Below, one piece after another: positions 8,454-18,200 of a stretch of 64,000 bases of DNA. This DNA is from an uncultured Clostridia bacterium (GTDB lineage: Bacteria; Bacillota; Dehalobacteriia; UBA4068; CALXSR01): positions 1-64,000 of the forward strand of contig CALXSR010000011.1 in NCBI GenBank assembly GCA_944391215.1, in the 5' to 3' direction. The position numbers were made by a program, and so were the translations under genes. The notes under the pieces are model-generated. The model did no database searches, was not told the DNA's origin, and worked only from the letters and a program-made list of their open reading frames with translations. Numbering within the stretch: the stretch's first letter is position 1; each line of letters starts with the position of its first letter.

Positions 8454-10177
8454 TCCATTTCCTCCGCCGATAACTGCGATTCCACAATTTCACGGTAAAT
8501 TTCGCAGTTTTGTAATAATTCCGCATGCGTACCTTGCCCCACCACTTGTCCTTCGTCTAATACCAATATTCTATCGGCATACATAATGGTGCTAACTCTT
8601 TGGGCAACAATAATCATGGTAGCATCAGCCGTTTCTTCCGCTAAGGCTTTTCTTAAAGTTGCGTCGGTTTTAAAATCCAAGGCGGAAAAGCTATCGTCAA
8701 AAATATAAATTTCTGGCTTACGCATAATAGCACGAGCAATGGCCAATCTTTGTTTTTGCCCGCCGGAAAAGTTACTGCCGCCTTGCGCTACCGGCGCATG
8801 AAACTGCCTTTCTTTTTCCATAATAAAATCGTAAGCCTGCGCAATTTTTGCTGCCTGGATCATGCGTTCTTCGGTAGAGTCCTCATTACCAAAACAAATA
8901 TTTTCGGCAATGGTGCCGGAAAACAAGGTGACTTTTTGCGGCACATAACCTATTTTCTTCCTTAAATCAGCAATCCGATACTCTTTTACCGGGATTCCAT
9001 CAATCAAAATTTCTCCTTCCTGAGGATCATAAAAACGGGGAATTAAATTGACCAATGCGCTTTTCCCACTACCGGTACTGCCAATAATCGCAGTCGTTTG
9101 CCCCGGCTGCGCAGTAAAGGAAACATGGGAAATAGCCGGCTCATCAGCATCGGCATAGGAAAAACTCACATCCCGAAATTCTAAAACCCCTTTTCTACTC
9201 CCTGGCGTAACAGGATTTTCTGTATCCTTAATCTGGGGGTCAGTATTCATAATTTCATTGATACGGTCAGCCGAAGCAGCCGCCCGGGGATACATAATAA
9301 AAATCATGGAAAACATGGTCAAAGCCATCATAATTTGCATTAAGTATTGGGTAATCGCAATAATATCACCCACCATAATATTTCCATAAGAAACCTGTAA
9401 AGCACCCTGCCATACTAAAACAACCGCTGTTAAATTTAATACCAGCATTAAAGCAGGCATCAATAAAACCATGGTTCTTTGCATTTTAATGGTCGTATCG
9501 GTTAAATCCAAGTTAGCGTCATCAAAACGTTTTCTTTCAAAATCTTCCGTATTGAAAGCCCGGATTACTCGAATCCCGGTTAATTTTTCTCGCATAACCA
9601 AATTGACCCGATCCAGTTTCTTTTGCATCGATTTTGATAAAGGCATAACAAAACGAGAAATCAAGTAAATCAAAACCAAAACAATAGGCATGGCAATAAA
9701 AATAATTTTAGAAAGCTCTGGACTTTTATTTAATGCCATCACAATACCACCAACACACATGATGGGGGCCAATAATACAATGCGTAATAATATCATCACA
9801 AAATTTTGCATTTGCATAATATCATTGGTAGTACGAGTAATTAAAGTGGAGGTAGAAAACTGATCGAATTCTCCCATTGAAAAACTTTCTACTTTGGCAA
9901 AAACAGCGCCACGCAAATTACGACCAAAACCAGCAGAAACGCGCGCAGAAAAAAAGCCGCTAGCCAAACTGCAAATAATCCCCATTAAGGCAAAAAGTAG
10001 CATGATCGCGCCAGTTTTTATAATATAGGGAATATCGCCATTGGCTATCCCCTGGTCAATAATTTTAGAAAGATAATTTGGCATATTCAAATCGGCAAAA
10101 GCCGAACCAAATGTTAAAGCTAAAACAAATAACATCGGCCACAAAAAGGGCCGCAAAAAACCGATTATTCTTTTCAT
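8450..10177 (-). CDS. ABC exporter, fused permease-ATPase (half A of heterodimer)
   Basis: The 575-residue product has an N-terminal six-helix permease domain and a C-terminal ATPase domain with Walker A GSTGSGKSA, Q-loop YVPQKVTLFSG, signature NFSGGQKQR and Walker B IYIFDDSFSALD. The residue after Walker B is Asp rather than Glu (DDS), the usual degenerate site of heterodimeric exporters such as the TM287/288 or BmrCD type. Its partner at 6633-8453 has the DEAT form, so the pair is complementary. The ribosome site is weak, consistent with translation after MarR in a polycistronic message. Drug or peptide export is the family role; the actual substrate is unknown. Confidence 0.93.
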   Translation of the reverse strand: MKRIIGFLRPFLWPMLFVLALTFGSAFADLNMPNYLSKIIDQGIANGDIPYIIKTGAIMLLFALMGIICSLASGFFSARVSAGFGRNLRGAVFAKVESFSMGEFDQFSTSTLITRTTNDIMQMQNFVMILLRIVLLAPIMCVGGIVMALNKSPELSKIIFIAMPIVLVLIYLISRFVMPLSKSMQKKLDRVNLVMREKLTGIRVIRAFNTEDFERKRFDDANLDLTDTTIKMQRTMVLLMPALMLVLNLTAVVLVWQGALQVSYGNIMVGDIIAITQYLMQIMMALTMFSMIFIMYPRAAASADRINEIMNTDPQIKDTENPVTPGSRKGVLEFRDVSFSYADADEPAISHVSFTAQPGQTTAIIGSTGSGKSALVNLIPRFYDPQEGEILIDGIPVKEYRIADLRKKIGYVPQKVTLFSGTIAENICFGNEDSTEERMIQAAKIAQAYDFIMEKERQFHAPVAQGGSNFSGGQKQRLAIARAIMRKPEIYIFDDSFSALDFKTDATLRKALAEETADATMIIVAQRVSTIMYADRILVLDEGQVVGQGTHAELLQNCEIYREIVESQLSAEEME

Positions 10178-10266
10178 GCTCTAAAAAAGCTCACTTCACT
10201 TCTCATTAAAAATTTTGTATCAATATCTTTCCCTATTACCACAAGAGAATGTAGATTTACCTTTTT

Positions 10267-10725
10267 TTATCCATTCAAATTTTGCATAGAAGTCATTACC
10301 TTCTGCAACAACGTAATGCAGGTTTTACTATCCTCTGCTCCTAACTCCTCAACAATAGCATAAAACTTCTCTTGTACTTTATGCATATGCTGCTCTAAAA
10401 AATCCTCTCCTTGCCTAGTAATCCCCACTAATACCACCCTACGATCGCTACAATCCGCATGTCTTTGAATAAAGCCCCTTTTTTCCAAATCATTCAATAC
10501 TGGCACAATACTTGGTTGGGCAATACCAAATTTACGGCTAATGGTAGACGCTTTCAAACCCATATAAGGGTCCTGCGCGTTTTGACAAATCATTTTTAAA
10601 ACGGCTAATTGTTGATGCGTATAGGCTTCCTTTCTATTAAATTTGGAAAAAGAGCGACGCAATTCAAAAATACAATCCATCAACTCGCCCGCTAATTTTT
10701 CTTTTTCCAAATTGATATCAGACAA
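10267..10725 (-). CDS. MarR family transcriptional regulator
   Basis: The 152-residue product has the winged-helix MarR fold (HQQLAVLKMICQN, then STISRKFGIAQPSIVPVLNDLEKRGFIQRHADCSDRRVVLVGIT, ~40-105), including the conserved D-x-R-x wing motif. The start codon is TTG at 10725, chosen because AAGGAGGAAG sits 6-8 bases upstream and the family N-terminus aligns; no ATG fits. It is the first gene of the operon with the two ABC halves, 89 bases before half A, so it most likely represses its own operon until a ligand binds. A near-palindromic site lies between the promoter and the start. Confidence 0.92.
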   Translation of the reverse strand: MSDINLEKEKLAGELMDCIFELRRSFSKFNRKEAYTHQQLAVLKMICQNAQDPYMGLKASTISRKFGIAQPSIVPVLNDLEKRGFIQRHADCSDRRVVLVGITRQGEDFLEQHMHKVQEKFYAIVEELGAEDSKTCITLLQKVMTSMQNLNG

Positions 10726-10750
10726 TTCTTCTTCCTCCTTTACAAGATAT

Positions 10751-10763
10751 TTAGTTAATCTAA
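10751..10763. promoter_or_regulatory. Candidate MarR operator
   Basis: TTAGTTAATCTAA is a near-perfect palindrome (two mismatched positions at the centre flanks) located between the -10 element and the ribosome site of the marR gene, where binding would block its transcription. Confidence 0.45.
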
Positions 10764-10781
10764 TTATTTTATTGTCTAAGT

Positions 10782-10810
10782 ATTATATAGCAATATCTGG
10801 CAGGAAGCAA
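10782..10810 (-). promoter_or_regulatory. Promoter of the marR-ABC operon
   Basis: On the minus strand TTGCTT, 17 bases, TATAAT. It is placed 57 bases before the TTG start, with no competing hexamers in between. Confidence 0.7.
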
Positions 10811-11126
10811 TGATTATTTGGTGAAAATCTGATAAAATTATTAAACCTTTTTTAACCTCTTTCCCTCTATAAAACCATTTTTTATCGTCAACACGGCTTC
10901 TTTCGCTTCTCTTCCTCTATAAAACCACTTTCTATCTTAAAATAACCTAGCATGCAGACTTCCTTCCCTCATCATTTTTATTTAACGCGCTTTCATTTAC
11001 TTCCAAACGGCTAGCAAAAAGCGTCCTGTAACGCACAAGATTGCAACCCGTTCCTTTTGCCCTATTTAAAATTATGATTACTCGCCCCATGCAGGAAAAG
11101 ATGCGATACCCAATTTGCTTTTATTG
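10811..11126. other. Gene-free region with a short direct repeat
   Basis: No gene seen. A ~23-base direct repeat occurs twice (10863-10886 and 10912-10935): CCTCTATAAAACCA followed by a C/T-rich tail, three mismatches between copies. Its meaning is unknown. Confidence 0.4.
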
Positions 11127-11156
11127 AAAAAAAAGAGGAAAGCATTTGCTTTCCTC
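11127..11156 (-). terminator. Terminator of the Mrp/NifX-like operon
   Basis: The stem GAGGAAAGC/GCTTTCCTC (9 bp, 4-base loop) is followed on the minus strand by eight T, 18 bases past the stop codon. Confidence 0.9.
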
Positions 11157-11173
11157 CAGCCATATCATCGACT

Positions 11174-11584
11174 TTATTCCGGAATTTCATGCGCGGTATC
11201 ATAAAAAACATGACAACGTTCCCCACATGAATGCGCCTCATGTGCATGATCATGGTGACCGCATCCAGTGTTTGGATTATCTTGTAAAATTCCCATACAA
11301 AAATCAGCCAACGCCTTTTCCAAAGTCCCTTGCACACCGCCGATCACAGAAATTCCAAAACCGCTTAAGGCATTACGCGCGCCTTGACCAATGCCACCGC
11401 AAATAACGGTATCAACCTGTAAACCATTTAAAAAAGTAGCTAAAGCTTCATGACCATGGTTAGAAGTATCTACTTCTTTTTTACTTTTTACTGTATTATT
11501 TTCCACTTCAGCAATGGTAAATAGTTGGCTTTTGCCAAAATGCTGAAAAACAGCACCATTTTCAGTTGGTATTGCAATTATCAT
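11174..11584 (-). CDS. NifX/NifB-type dinitrogenase iron-molybdenum cofactor binding domain protein
   Basis: The 136-residue product is a single cofactor-carrier domain (IAIPTENG at the start, VFQHFGKSQLFTI, HEALATFLNGL, VICGGIGQGARNAL, ~1-100). A His/Cys-rich tail follows (residues ~104-128, CGHHDHAHEAHSCGERCH), which looks like an added metal-binding segment. The gene overlaps the upstream Mrp ATPase by 4 bases (ATGA). This two-gene arrangement is common in anaerobes without nitrogenase. The inferred role is handling an Fe-S or heterometal precursor with the Mrp carrier. No nif genes are nearby, so nitrogen fixation is not implied. Confidence 0.85.
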   Translation of the reverse strand: MIIAIPTENGAVFQHFGKSQLFTIAEVENNTVKSKKEVDTSNHGHEALATFLNGLQVDTVICGGIGQGARNALSGFGISVIGGVQGTLEKALADFCMGILQDNPNTGCGHHDHAHEAHSCGERCHVFYDTAHEIPE

Positions 11585-12426
11585 TTTTCTTCCCCCATTT
11601 TTTCAATATAATCTGCCGTATGCTGCAAATAACCGTTATTCAAGCTTTCAATTTTTCCCTCGTCACAGGCTTTTGCAATATTTGGATTCAAAGGCAAACG
11701 ATCCAAAACAGTTAAACCGTATTTTTCGGCCGTTTCCTGGACATGGCTTTCGCCAAAAATAGAGAATTGCTTATCGCAATCCGGGCACTGCACATAACTC
11801 ATATTTTCTATCATACCCAAAATTGGAATATTCATTTGTTGCGCCATATTAACTGCTTTGCCCACAATCATCGATACTAATTCCTGCGGAGAGGTAACAA
11901 TAATCAATCCGTCCAACGGTAAGGACTGAAACACTGTTAAAGCAACATCGCCCGTACCAGGCGGCATATCCACAAACAGATAATCGATATCCCCCCAAAC
12001 CACATCAGTCCAAAATTGGGTTACCGTACCGGCAATAATCGGACCGCGCCAAATAACCGGCATACTTTCATCGGGCAACAATAAATTGATGGACATCAAT
12101 TCAATACCGCCGGCGCTTTTTTCCGGTAAAACACCAAATTCATTGGCAATCGCTTTTTTATGAACGCCAAATAATTTAGGAATCGACGGTCCCGTAATAT
12201 CGGCGTCCATAATGGCCGTCTTTTTCTGTCTTTTTTGCATTTCAGTAGCCAATAAAGCGGTCACCAAAGATTTTCCTACTCCGCCTTTACCAGAGACAAC
12301 GCCAATTACTTTCTTTACCGTACTCCGCTCATTTAATTTTGCTCTCAAATCCGTATTCCCCTCGCGGCTCGCACAATCTTCACCGCAAGAACCACATTGA
12401 TGGTCACAAGTATCCACTTTTGCCAT
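11581..12426 (-). CDS. Mrp/NBP35 family iron-sulfur cluster carrier P-loop ATPase
   Basis: The 281-residue product has a deviant Walker A GVVSGKGGVGKS (~36-47), switch regions (DADITGPS, VDMPPGTGDVALT) and the cluster-binding CPDC pair (YVQCPDCDKQF, ~220). An N-terminal Cys cluster (CDHQCGSCGEDC, ~7-18) adds ligands, as in clostridial homologues. It would assemble and transfer Fe-S clusters in the cytosol as a dimer. ATG at 12426 is preferred over an upstream in-frame TTG because AAGGAAGCGG lies at correct spacing. It heads the operon with the NifX-like gene and has a near-consensus promoter at 12470-12498. Confidence 0.93.
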   Translation of the reverse strand: MAKVDTCDHQCGSCGEDCASREGNTDLRAKLNERSTVKKVIGVVSGKGGVGKSLVTALLATEMQKRQKKTAIMDADITGPSIPKLFGVHKKAIANEFGVLPEKSAGGIELMSINLLLPDESMPVIWRGPIIAGTVTQFWTDVVWGDIDYLFVDMPPGTGDVALTVFQSLPLDGLIIVTSPQELVSMIVGKAVNMAQQMNIPILGMIENMSYVQCPDCDKQFSIFGESHVQETAEKYGLTVLDRLPLNPNIAKACDEGKIESLNNGYLQHTADYIEKMGEEK

Positions 12427-12469
12427 AATTCCGCTTCCTTTCTTTTCCAATTATATTGCCACTATTGCG

Positions 12470-12498
12470 ATTATAGTTCTTTCTTTCCATCCTTGCAA
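12470..12498 (-). promoter_or_regulatory. Promoter of the Mrp/NifX-like operon
   Basis: On the minus strand TTGCAA, 17 bases, TATAAT, ending 44 bases before the ATG. The remaining ~250 bases toward 12750 hold nothing recognisable. Confidence 0.75.
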
Positions 12499-12750
12499 GT
12501 CGTAAATTCTGTATCCTTTTTTGTTTTTATAGCAAAACCCAACCTTTTCCAGCACCTAATTTTTTATTGTGTAATTTTCTCAATTTCTATAAACTGATTC
12601 TACAAATTGAACAAACTAAACTTTCCCATTTTGCAGTCCTGTCCAGTTTTCTCCAATAGTTTGCCCGAACAAAATAAAGCTATGCTTTCTAGTAATCATA
12701 ATATTTTTTCACCTATTTCATTCAAATACAAAATAAACATCAATAAACCA

Positions 12751-12781
12751 AAATAAAAAGAGCGGTACAAACCGCTCTTTT
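12751..12781 (-). terminator. Terminator of the leuA-araC fusion gene
   Basis: An 11-bp stem AAAAGAGCGGT/ACCGCTCTTTT with a 4-base loop lies 18 bases past the stop, with the T-rich side on the minus strand. Confidence 0.88.
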
Positions 12782-12798
12782 CACATTTCCTTTTCCAA

Positions 12799-14793
12799 CT
12801 ATTCCTCTTTTTGATTTCTAAATTGTACAGGAGTCAGCCCATATTTTTGTTTAAACTTCCTGTTAAAGTGTTCTACATTCATATAACCCACTTTTTCGGC
12901 AATTACTTCCACCGTCATCCCTTCACTTTTTAAAAGAGTACGAGCCTTTTTCATTTTAATATTGGTTACAATCCCCACAAAAGTATGACCCGATTTTTCC
13001 TTAATATATTTGGATAAATATGGTTTAGACAAGTGAAAATGCGCCGATAAATCTTCCAAGGTAACCGTTTTATAATTGGTTTGGATATAATTCAAAATTT
13101 CCACCAAACGTTCATCTCGTTTCTGCGTTTTTCCTGTTTTATGGAGTAACTGATTTACTGCAACAACTAAAGCATGCACAGAAGCTTGGATAATATCCTC
13201 ATGGATGCCTACGCCCCAGTACATTTTATTATTGCTGCTAATCCCTACATAAGCCGCCGCCTTGGAAGAAGACCCTTTCGATAAAGCATGTTCTTCATAA
13301 ACAGATAATTCATAACTAATATTAAAATACATTTTGATGGCGTTGCTTACCGCATCCAACCGGCCATTGCCCATGCCAATTACGGTATGCGTGACCCCAT
13401 CGCTCTTTATTTCCACCTCGGCCAAAATGCCTTCCATTTGCTGAAAACGACAATTTTCAATGGTAAACACATTGCAGTTGGTAATATAATTATTTTCAAA
13501 AATATGGTAAATCCATTCTGGAGAAAGTTCCTTATGCTCTTTATCGGAAACATCTTTAATGGCATAGCCAACTTCTTCTTTCATGCAAGCCGGCAACTCT
13601 AAACCAAAATTCTGTTTTAACACAAAGCTTACCCCACCTTTGCCGGATTGACTGTTAATCCGAATGACATCCGAATCATAAGTTTTACCAACATCTTGCG
13701 GATCAATGGGCAAATAGGGCACCGTCCAATAAGGGCAATCTTTTTCTTCCCGCCATTTCATCCCTTTGGCGATCGCATCTTGGTGCGAACCAGAAAAAGC
13801 AGTAAACACCAATTCACCAGCATAAGGCTGCCTGGGAGAAATATGCATCCCCGTCAATTTTTCATAAGTAGCGGCAATCTGCGGCATATTGCTAAAATCC
13901 AATTCCGGATTTACCCCATGGGAAAATAAATTCATGCCCAAAGTGATAATATCCACATTACCAGTTCTTTCGCCATTACCAAATAAAGTGCCTTCCACAC
14001 GGTCCGCGCCCGCCAAAACGCCCAATTCTGCCGTTGCAACCCCGCAGCCGCGGTCATTATGCGGATGAATGGAAAGCGTTACCGCCTCTCTATTCACCAA
14101 ATTACGGCAAATATATTCTATTTGCGAAGCAAACACATGCGGTATGGCATTTTCTACCGTGGTAGGGATATTTATAATTACTTTATTTTTAACAGTAGGT
14201 TGCCAAATTCCCAGCACAGCATTGCAAACTTCTACCGCATAATCCACTTCTGTCCCAGAAAAACTTTCCGGCGAATACTCAAAAGAAAAATTTCCCTCCG
14301 TTTCATCCGCTAGTTTTCTTAATAAAATAGCCCCGTCTACGGCTAATTTTTTTATTTGCTCTTTACCCTTGCGGAAAACCTGCTCCCTTTGCGCTACAGA
14401 AGTAGAATTATATAAATGGATAATGGCATGCTTAGCGCCTTTCACCGCGTCGAATGTTTTTTTAATAATGTGTTCGCGAGCCTGCGTTAGTACCTGCACT
14501 GTAACATCGTCAGGAATCATATTGTTTTCAATTAAAGTGCGCAAAAATTGATATTCCGTTTCTGATGCGGCAGGAAAACCCACTTCAATTTCTTTTAATC
14601 CAATTGCCACCAGCATTCGGAAAAATTCCAACTTTTCTTGCAAACTCATTGGTTCTATCAAAGCCTGATTGCCATCTCGCAAATCTACGCTACACCAAAT
14701 AGGCGCCTTAGCAATATAATCTTTTTTTACCCAATCATAGGTCATCACTGGCGGCAAATGATATTGCTTTTGATATTTTTGATAATTCATCAT
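12799..14793 (-). CDS. leuA: 2-isopropylmalate synthase (LeuA2 type) fused to a C-terminal AraC DNA-binding domain
   Basis: The 664-residue product is a fusion. Residues ~1-555 are a full type-2 isopropylmalate synthase: the catalytic barrel has WCSVDLRDGNQAL (metal and substrate site), SIHPHNDRGCGVA (His ligands) and GNGERTGNVD, and the C-terminal leucine-sensing domain ends at VHALVVAVNQLL. Residues 560-664 (12802-13116) are a complete AraC double helix-turn-helix (VTLEDLSAHFHLSKPYLSKYI; VIAEKVGYMNVEHFNRKFKQ; YGLTPVQFR). Ordinary LeuA stops near 560, so the DNA-binding part is additional. The enzyme makes 2-isopropylmalate from 2-oxoisovalerate and acetyl-CoA. The fusion suggests a leucine-responsive enzyme-regulator. 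It is preceded by a leucine T-box; ATG 14793 has AGGAGG upstream. Confidence 0.95.
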   Translation of the reverse strand: MMNYQKYQKQYHLPPVMTYDWVKKDYIAKAPIWCSVDLRDGNQALIEPMSLQEKLEFFRMLVAIGLKEIEVGFPAASETEYQFLRTLIENNMIPDDVTVQVLTQAREHIIKKTFDAVKGAKHAIIHLYNSTSVAQREQVFRKGKEQIKKLAVDGAILLRKLADETEGNFSFEYSPESFSGTEVDYAVEVCNAVLGIWQPTVKNKVIINIPTTVENAIPHVFASQIEYICRNLVNREAVTLSIHPHNDRGCGVATAELGVLAGADRVEGTLFGNGERTGNVDIITLGMNLFSHGVNPELDFSNMPQIAATYEKLTGMHISPRQPYAGELVFTAFSGSHQDAIAKGMKWREEKDCPYWTVPYLPIDPQDVGKTYDSDVIRINSQSGKGGVSFVLKQNFGLELPACMKEEVGYAIKDVSDKEHKELSPEWIYHIFENNYITNCNVFTIENCRFQQMEGILAEVEIKSDGVTHTVIGMGNGRLDAVSNAIKMYFNISYELSVYEEHALSKGSSSKAAAYVGISSNNKMYWGVGIHEDIIQASVHALVVAVNQLLHKTGKTQKRDERLVEILNYIQTNYKTVTLEDLSAHFHLSKPYLSKYIKEKSGHTFVGIVTNIKMKKARTLLKSEGMTVEVIAEKVGYMNVEHFNRKFKQKYGLTPVQFRNQKEE

Positions 14794-14828
14794 TGTTTTT
14801 TCCTCCTACAAATTTCCTTAGCTGGCAT

Positions 14829-15103
14829 AAAAAAACTCTACAGCCAGCTTAAACTGATTGTAGAGACGAAACTTTTTTCGCGGTACCACTCTACTTCATG
14901 TAAATACATGCACTCATGGATACTTGAGTTACCCCGTTATATCCTGTCCTGATGACGGAGGACTTCCGGCCAAACTTATACAAATGGCTTTGCCATTTAT
15001 TCAGTCCGCAGCTCCAAGGCGAGTTCCCTGCTATGCGCCTACTGTCTCGCATCACCCGACAGCTTTCTGTAAGCCGCTACACAGCTACTATTCCTCTTCA
15101 TTG
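14829..15103 (-). ncRNA. T-box leader, leucine (CUC) specifier, with terminator
   Basis: Read on the minus strand, stem I runs from about 15095. It includes the distal-loop motif GGTGATGCGAGAC and a specifier region GGGAACTCGCCTTGGAG, where CTC at 15021-15023 reads as leucine. The near-invariant antiterminator sequence AGAGTGGTACCGCG is at 14879-14892. A competing terminator follows at 14829-14865: a 12-bp stem with one mismatch and one wobble, CTCTACA and TGTAGAG at its base, then seven T. Uncharged tRNA-Leu would allow read-through into the leuA-araC gene. A TATAAA about 20 bases upstream may be its -10 element. The specificity agrees with the enzyme. Confidence 0.93.
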
Positions 15104-15227
15104 CTTTTATTTTATTTATAGTAACATGGATTCCAAAAAACATCCAGTATTAAATTTAATCATTTTTATTGATATTTTTTAACATCACAATCACAGGCCG
15201 CCGCAAAAATAAAAAAATTTACAGCAG

Positions 15228-15273
15228 AATACAAAAAGGAAAGAGCAAGAAAGCCACGTGCTCTCTTGCTCTT
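15228..15273 (-). terminator. Terminator of the SLH protein gene
   Basis: A 10-bp stem AAGAGCAAGA/TCTTGCTCTT lies 18 bases past the stop; the minus strand continues with TCCTTTTTG. Confidence 0.75.
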
Positions 15274-15290
15274 TATAGTGGGAAAGCGAT

Positions 15291-18200
15291 TTATTCATTG
15301 ATCATTTTACTAAAATTCAATAGCATTTGCGCTACTTCGGCGCGGGTAGCAGTACCAGTTGGGTTCAATAACCCTGCTTCATCTCCTTGCATAATACCTT
15401 TATCTGCCGCCCAAATAAGTGCTGTTTGCGCCCAATCGGCAGCAGCATTTCCATCGGTAAAGGAATCTATATTGCCGCTAGCTGTTGTATCATAAGCTTT
15501 ATAGGTTGCATAACGATACAAAATAGCAGCTAATTGTTCGCGGGTAATTGCATCGTTCGGGGCAAAAACACCTTCCCCATGCCCATTTACAATTGCTTTT
15601 TCTGCTGCCCAATTTACTGCCGCGCTATACCAAGCTTCCGCAGCAACATCATCAAACATATTGGTTGTTACAACCGGTTTACCTTCTAAATTATAAAGCA
15701 CTTGTACAAGCATACCGCGGGTTAAGGATTCATTTGGTTCAAACATGGTAGCGCTAACACCATTCATCAAACCATTTTCATAAACATAAGTAATGGCTTT
15801 GGTATACCAAGCATCTTCTACCAAATCGGTAAAAGGCAATTTTGCAGCTTCTTCTTCACTGATAAAGGTTGCTTTTACCGTAACGTCAGCATCCGGCATA
15901 GTAAATTCCCATTTATCTTCTGCTTTTTTGTTAGCGGATACCACATTGCCTTTTTCGTCCTTAACTGTTAATTCATCCAATACGAAACCGTCATTCGGGG
16001 TAATCGTAACCGTAATGATACTGTCTTCCGTGGCTTTATTTTGCGAAACGACTACTTGTCCATTTTCTGTATCCGCAACAGTAATTTCATAACGCGTGGT
16101 TACGGTACCACCACCACCGGAGCCAGTAGAGCCGGAAATTCTACGAGTTGTCACTTCCACTTCTACAATAATAGCCTCAGTACTGGGCGAATCATTGTCA
16201 CCATTCAAATCGCTGCTGGCTTTAACCAAGTATTTGGTATTAGCTTTCAAACCGCTAAAGGACAAATCTTTTCCGGTACCAACTGTCCAACCGGCAATTT
16301 TATTGGCACCTTGCGCATCATAAACAGCATAATACAAAGAAGCGTTAGAATCTTTTATCGTAATACTGGTAACAGAAGCAACAGCATTTACACTTACTAC
16401 TATCGGTGTCTCCGCATCCTCTGTGAAAACAGTTACCGTATCGCCATTTTTCGCGGCATCCACCGCGTCTTTTACAGTGGGATAATAAGAGTGTTTGCCA
16501 TCGCTGTTTACTTTGGCTTTGGCTTCCGTTTCGCTATCAATATAGGCATCTACATTACCAGCAAAGGTACCGCCGTTAATTGCAACATTGCTTTTTACGG
16601 TTTCAATCGTTTCTGCGACTTTATCTTCCGTAATAGTCTTATCAAGCTTTAATTCCCCATTGATATCGCCGCCGTTTACGGTTAATACGCTTTGATTATC
16701 GGCATAAGCATCTTGTCCCCAAAGGCCAAGTTCTACCGTACCATTGATGGTAGCACCGTCTTTTACGGTCACTCTAGCGCCATTCACATAGCTTGCCGCC
16801 CAGCAAACATCCATGGCAATTTCGCCATCCGCTCTGGCATAAATGGTGGTGCCTGCATTCAAAGCCGTTTCCCCATTATTATTGGATAAGGTATATTCCA
16901 CACCACCAGCATCATTGGTTAAACCGCGTCCATCCAAAGTAACCTCTTCTAAAGTGAGGTTAGAATAATTTTGAATTAAAATATATAATTTATCTGCTTG
17001 TCCATCAGCGGCAATGGTACCGTTTTTAAAAGTAACATTGCTATTTTTTAATAACTGAAAACCATTGGTTTCTGTTCCGCTGGAACCAACGCCTTCATTG
17101 ACCGTATAAGTATTGCCACCCAAATCAAAAATAATCTTTTTTCCTTCTTCCACAACTACCCCTTTGCCGGTCGCACTTTTTATTAAAGCAATCGTCGTTT
17201 CATCCGTTCCGGCAGCGTCTACGGCATCTTGTAAGGTAGTGTAGCCAACGGCGCCAATAACGGCAATAATGTCGGCAGTATTTTCAATCGGGTCCCCATC
17301 TGTCGTTTTACTATCGACATACTGTACATTGTCATTTCCCACATCGGCGCTACCCACGGTACTATTCAATACCATAGTATCACCACTTTCATTACCGGCC
17401 ACTGTTCCGCCAACACTGGCGTCTTTTACCATTAAAGCGCCGGTTCCAGCATTGGTCACATTTCCGCTAACGGTAGCACCTTCGCTAACGGTAGCGCTTC
17501 CAGCAGCAATTGTAACATTACCAGTTACATTTGCCTCCTTGCTAATAGTAATATTACTGTTAGCTGCTTCACTTCCGGAATTTTTAATTTCTATATCCCC
17601 AGTGAAGCTGCCGCCGCTTATTGTAATGGTGCCGGTACTTTTTTGCCCATTTTCCATGGTAGTAATGGCAGTTGCAGTCCCAGAAGCCGTAAATGTACCA
17701 CCTTTGATAGTTAATTCGCCTTTATCCATGGTATTATCGATTTGCCCGTTTAAAATAACCGATTGTACGCTGGCATCTTCTGCTAGGGTAAATTCACCAT
17801 CATTGATTTCTGTTACATTCCAATTTAAAACAGCGGCTTGCGTAATATTCTTAAACGTACCGTCATTAATAACCAGTTTTCCAAAGTCGTCATTTTTTAT
17901 GGTGTTCAAACCGCCGTCATAAACACCACCGTTAATGGTCAATTCGGACAATACTTTTCCCGTATTTTGATTGCCGTTTTGCCAGCCATTTTCAAACAAG
18001 CTAGAATGCGTTTCTTCCCAGGTAGTCATATATACACCGGCATTTGTTGCCATTGTACCATGGTTTAAAACCACATAACCATGACTTTCCTGTTTTTGAA
18101 AATGGCCGCCGTTGAGCGTAGCGGTCGCCCCAACTTCATTATAAACTGTTTGTTTTTCGGAAGCGGTATTGGTTACGCCACCTGTTTGCTCTTCTACTGC

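Noticed and set aside
16041-17922. Long open frames on the plus strand inside the SLH genes
   Set aside because: They lie opposite Gly/Thr/Asn-rich repeat coding sequence, have no ribosome sites and show low-complexity composition expected of shadow frames.
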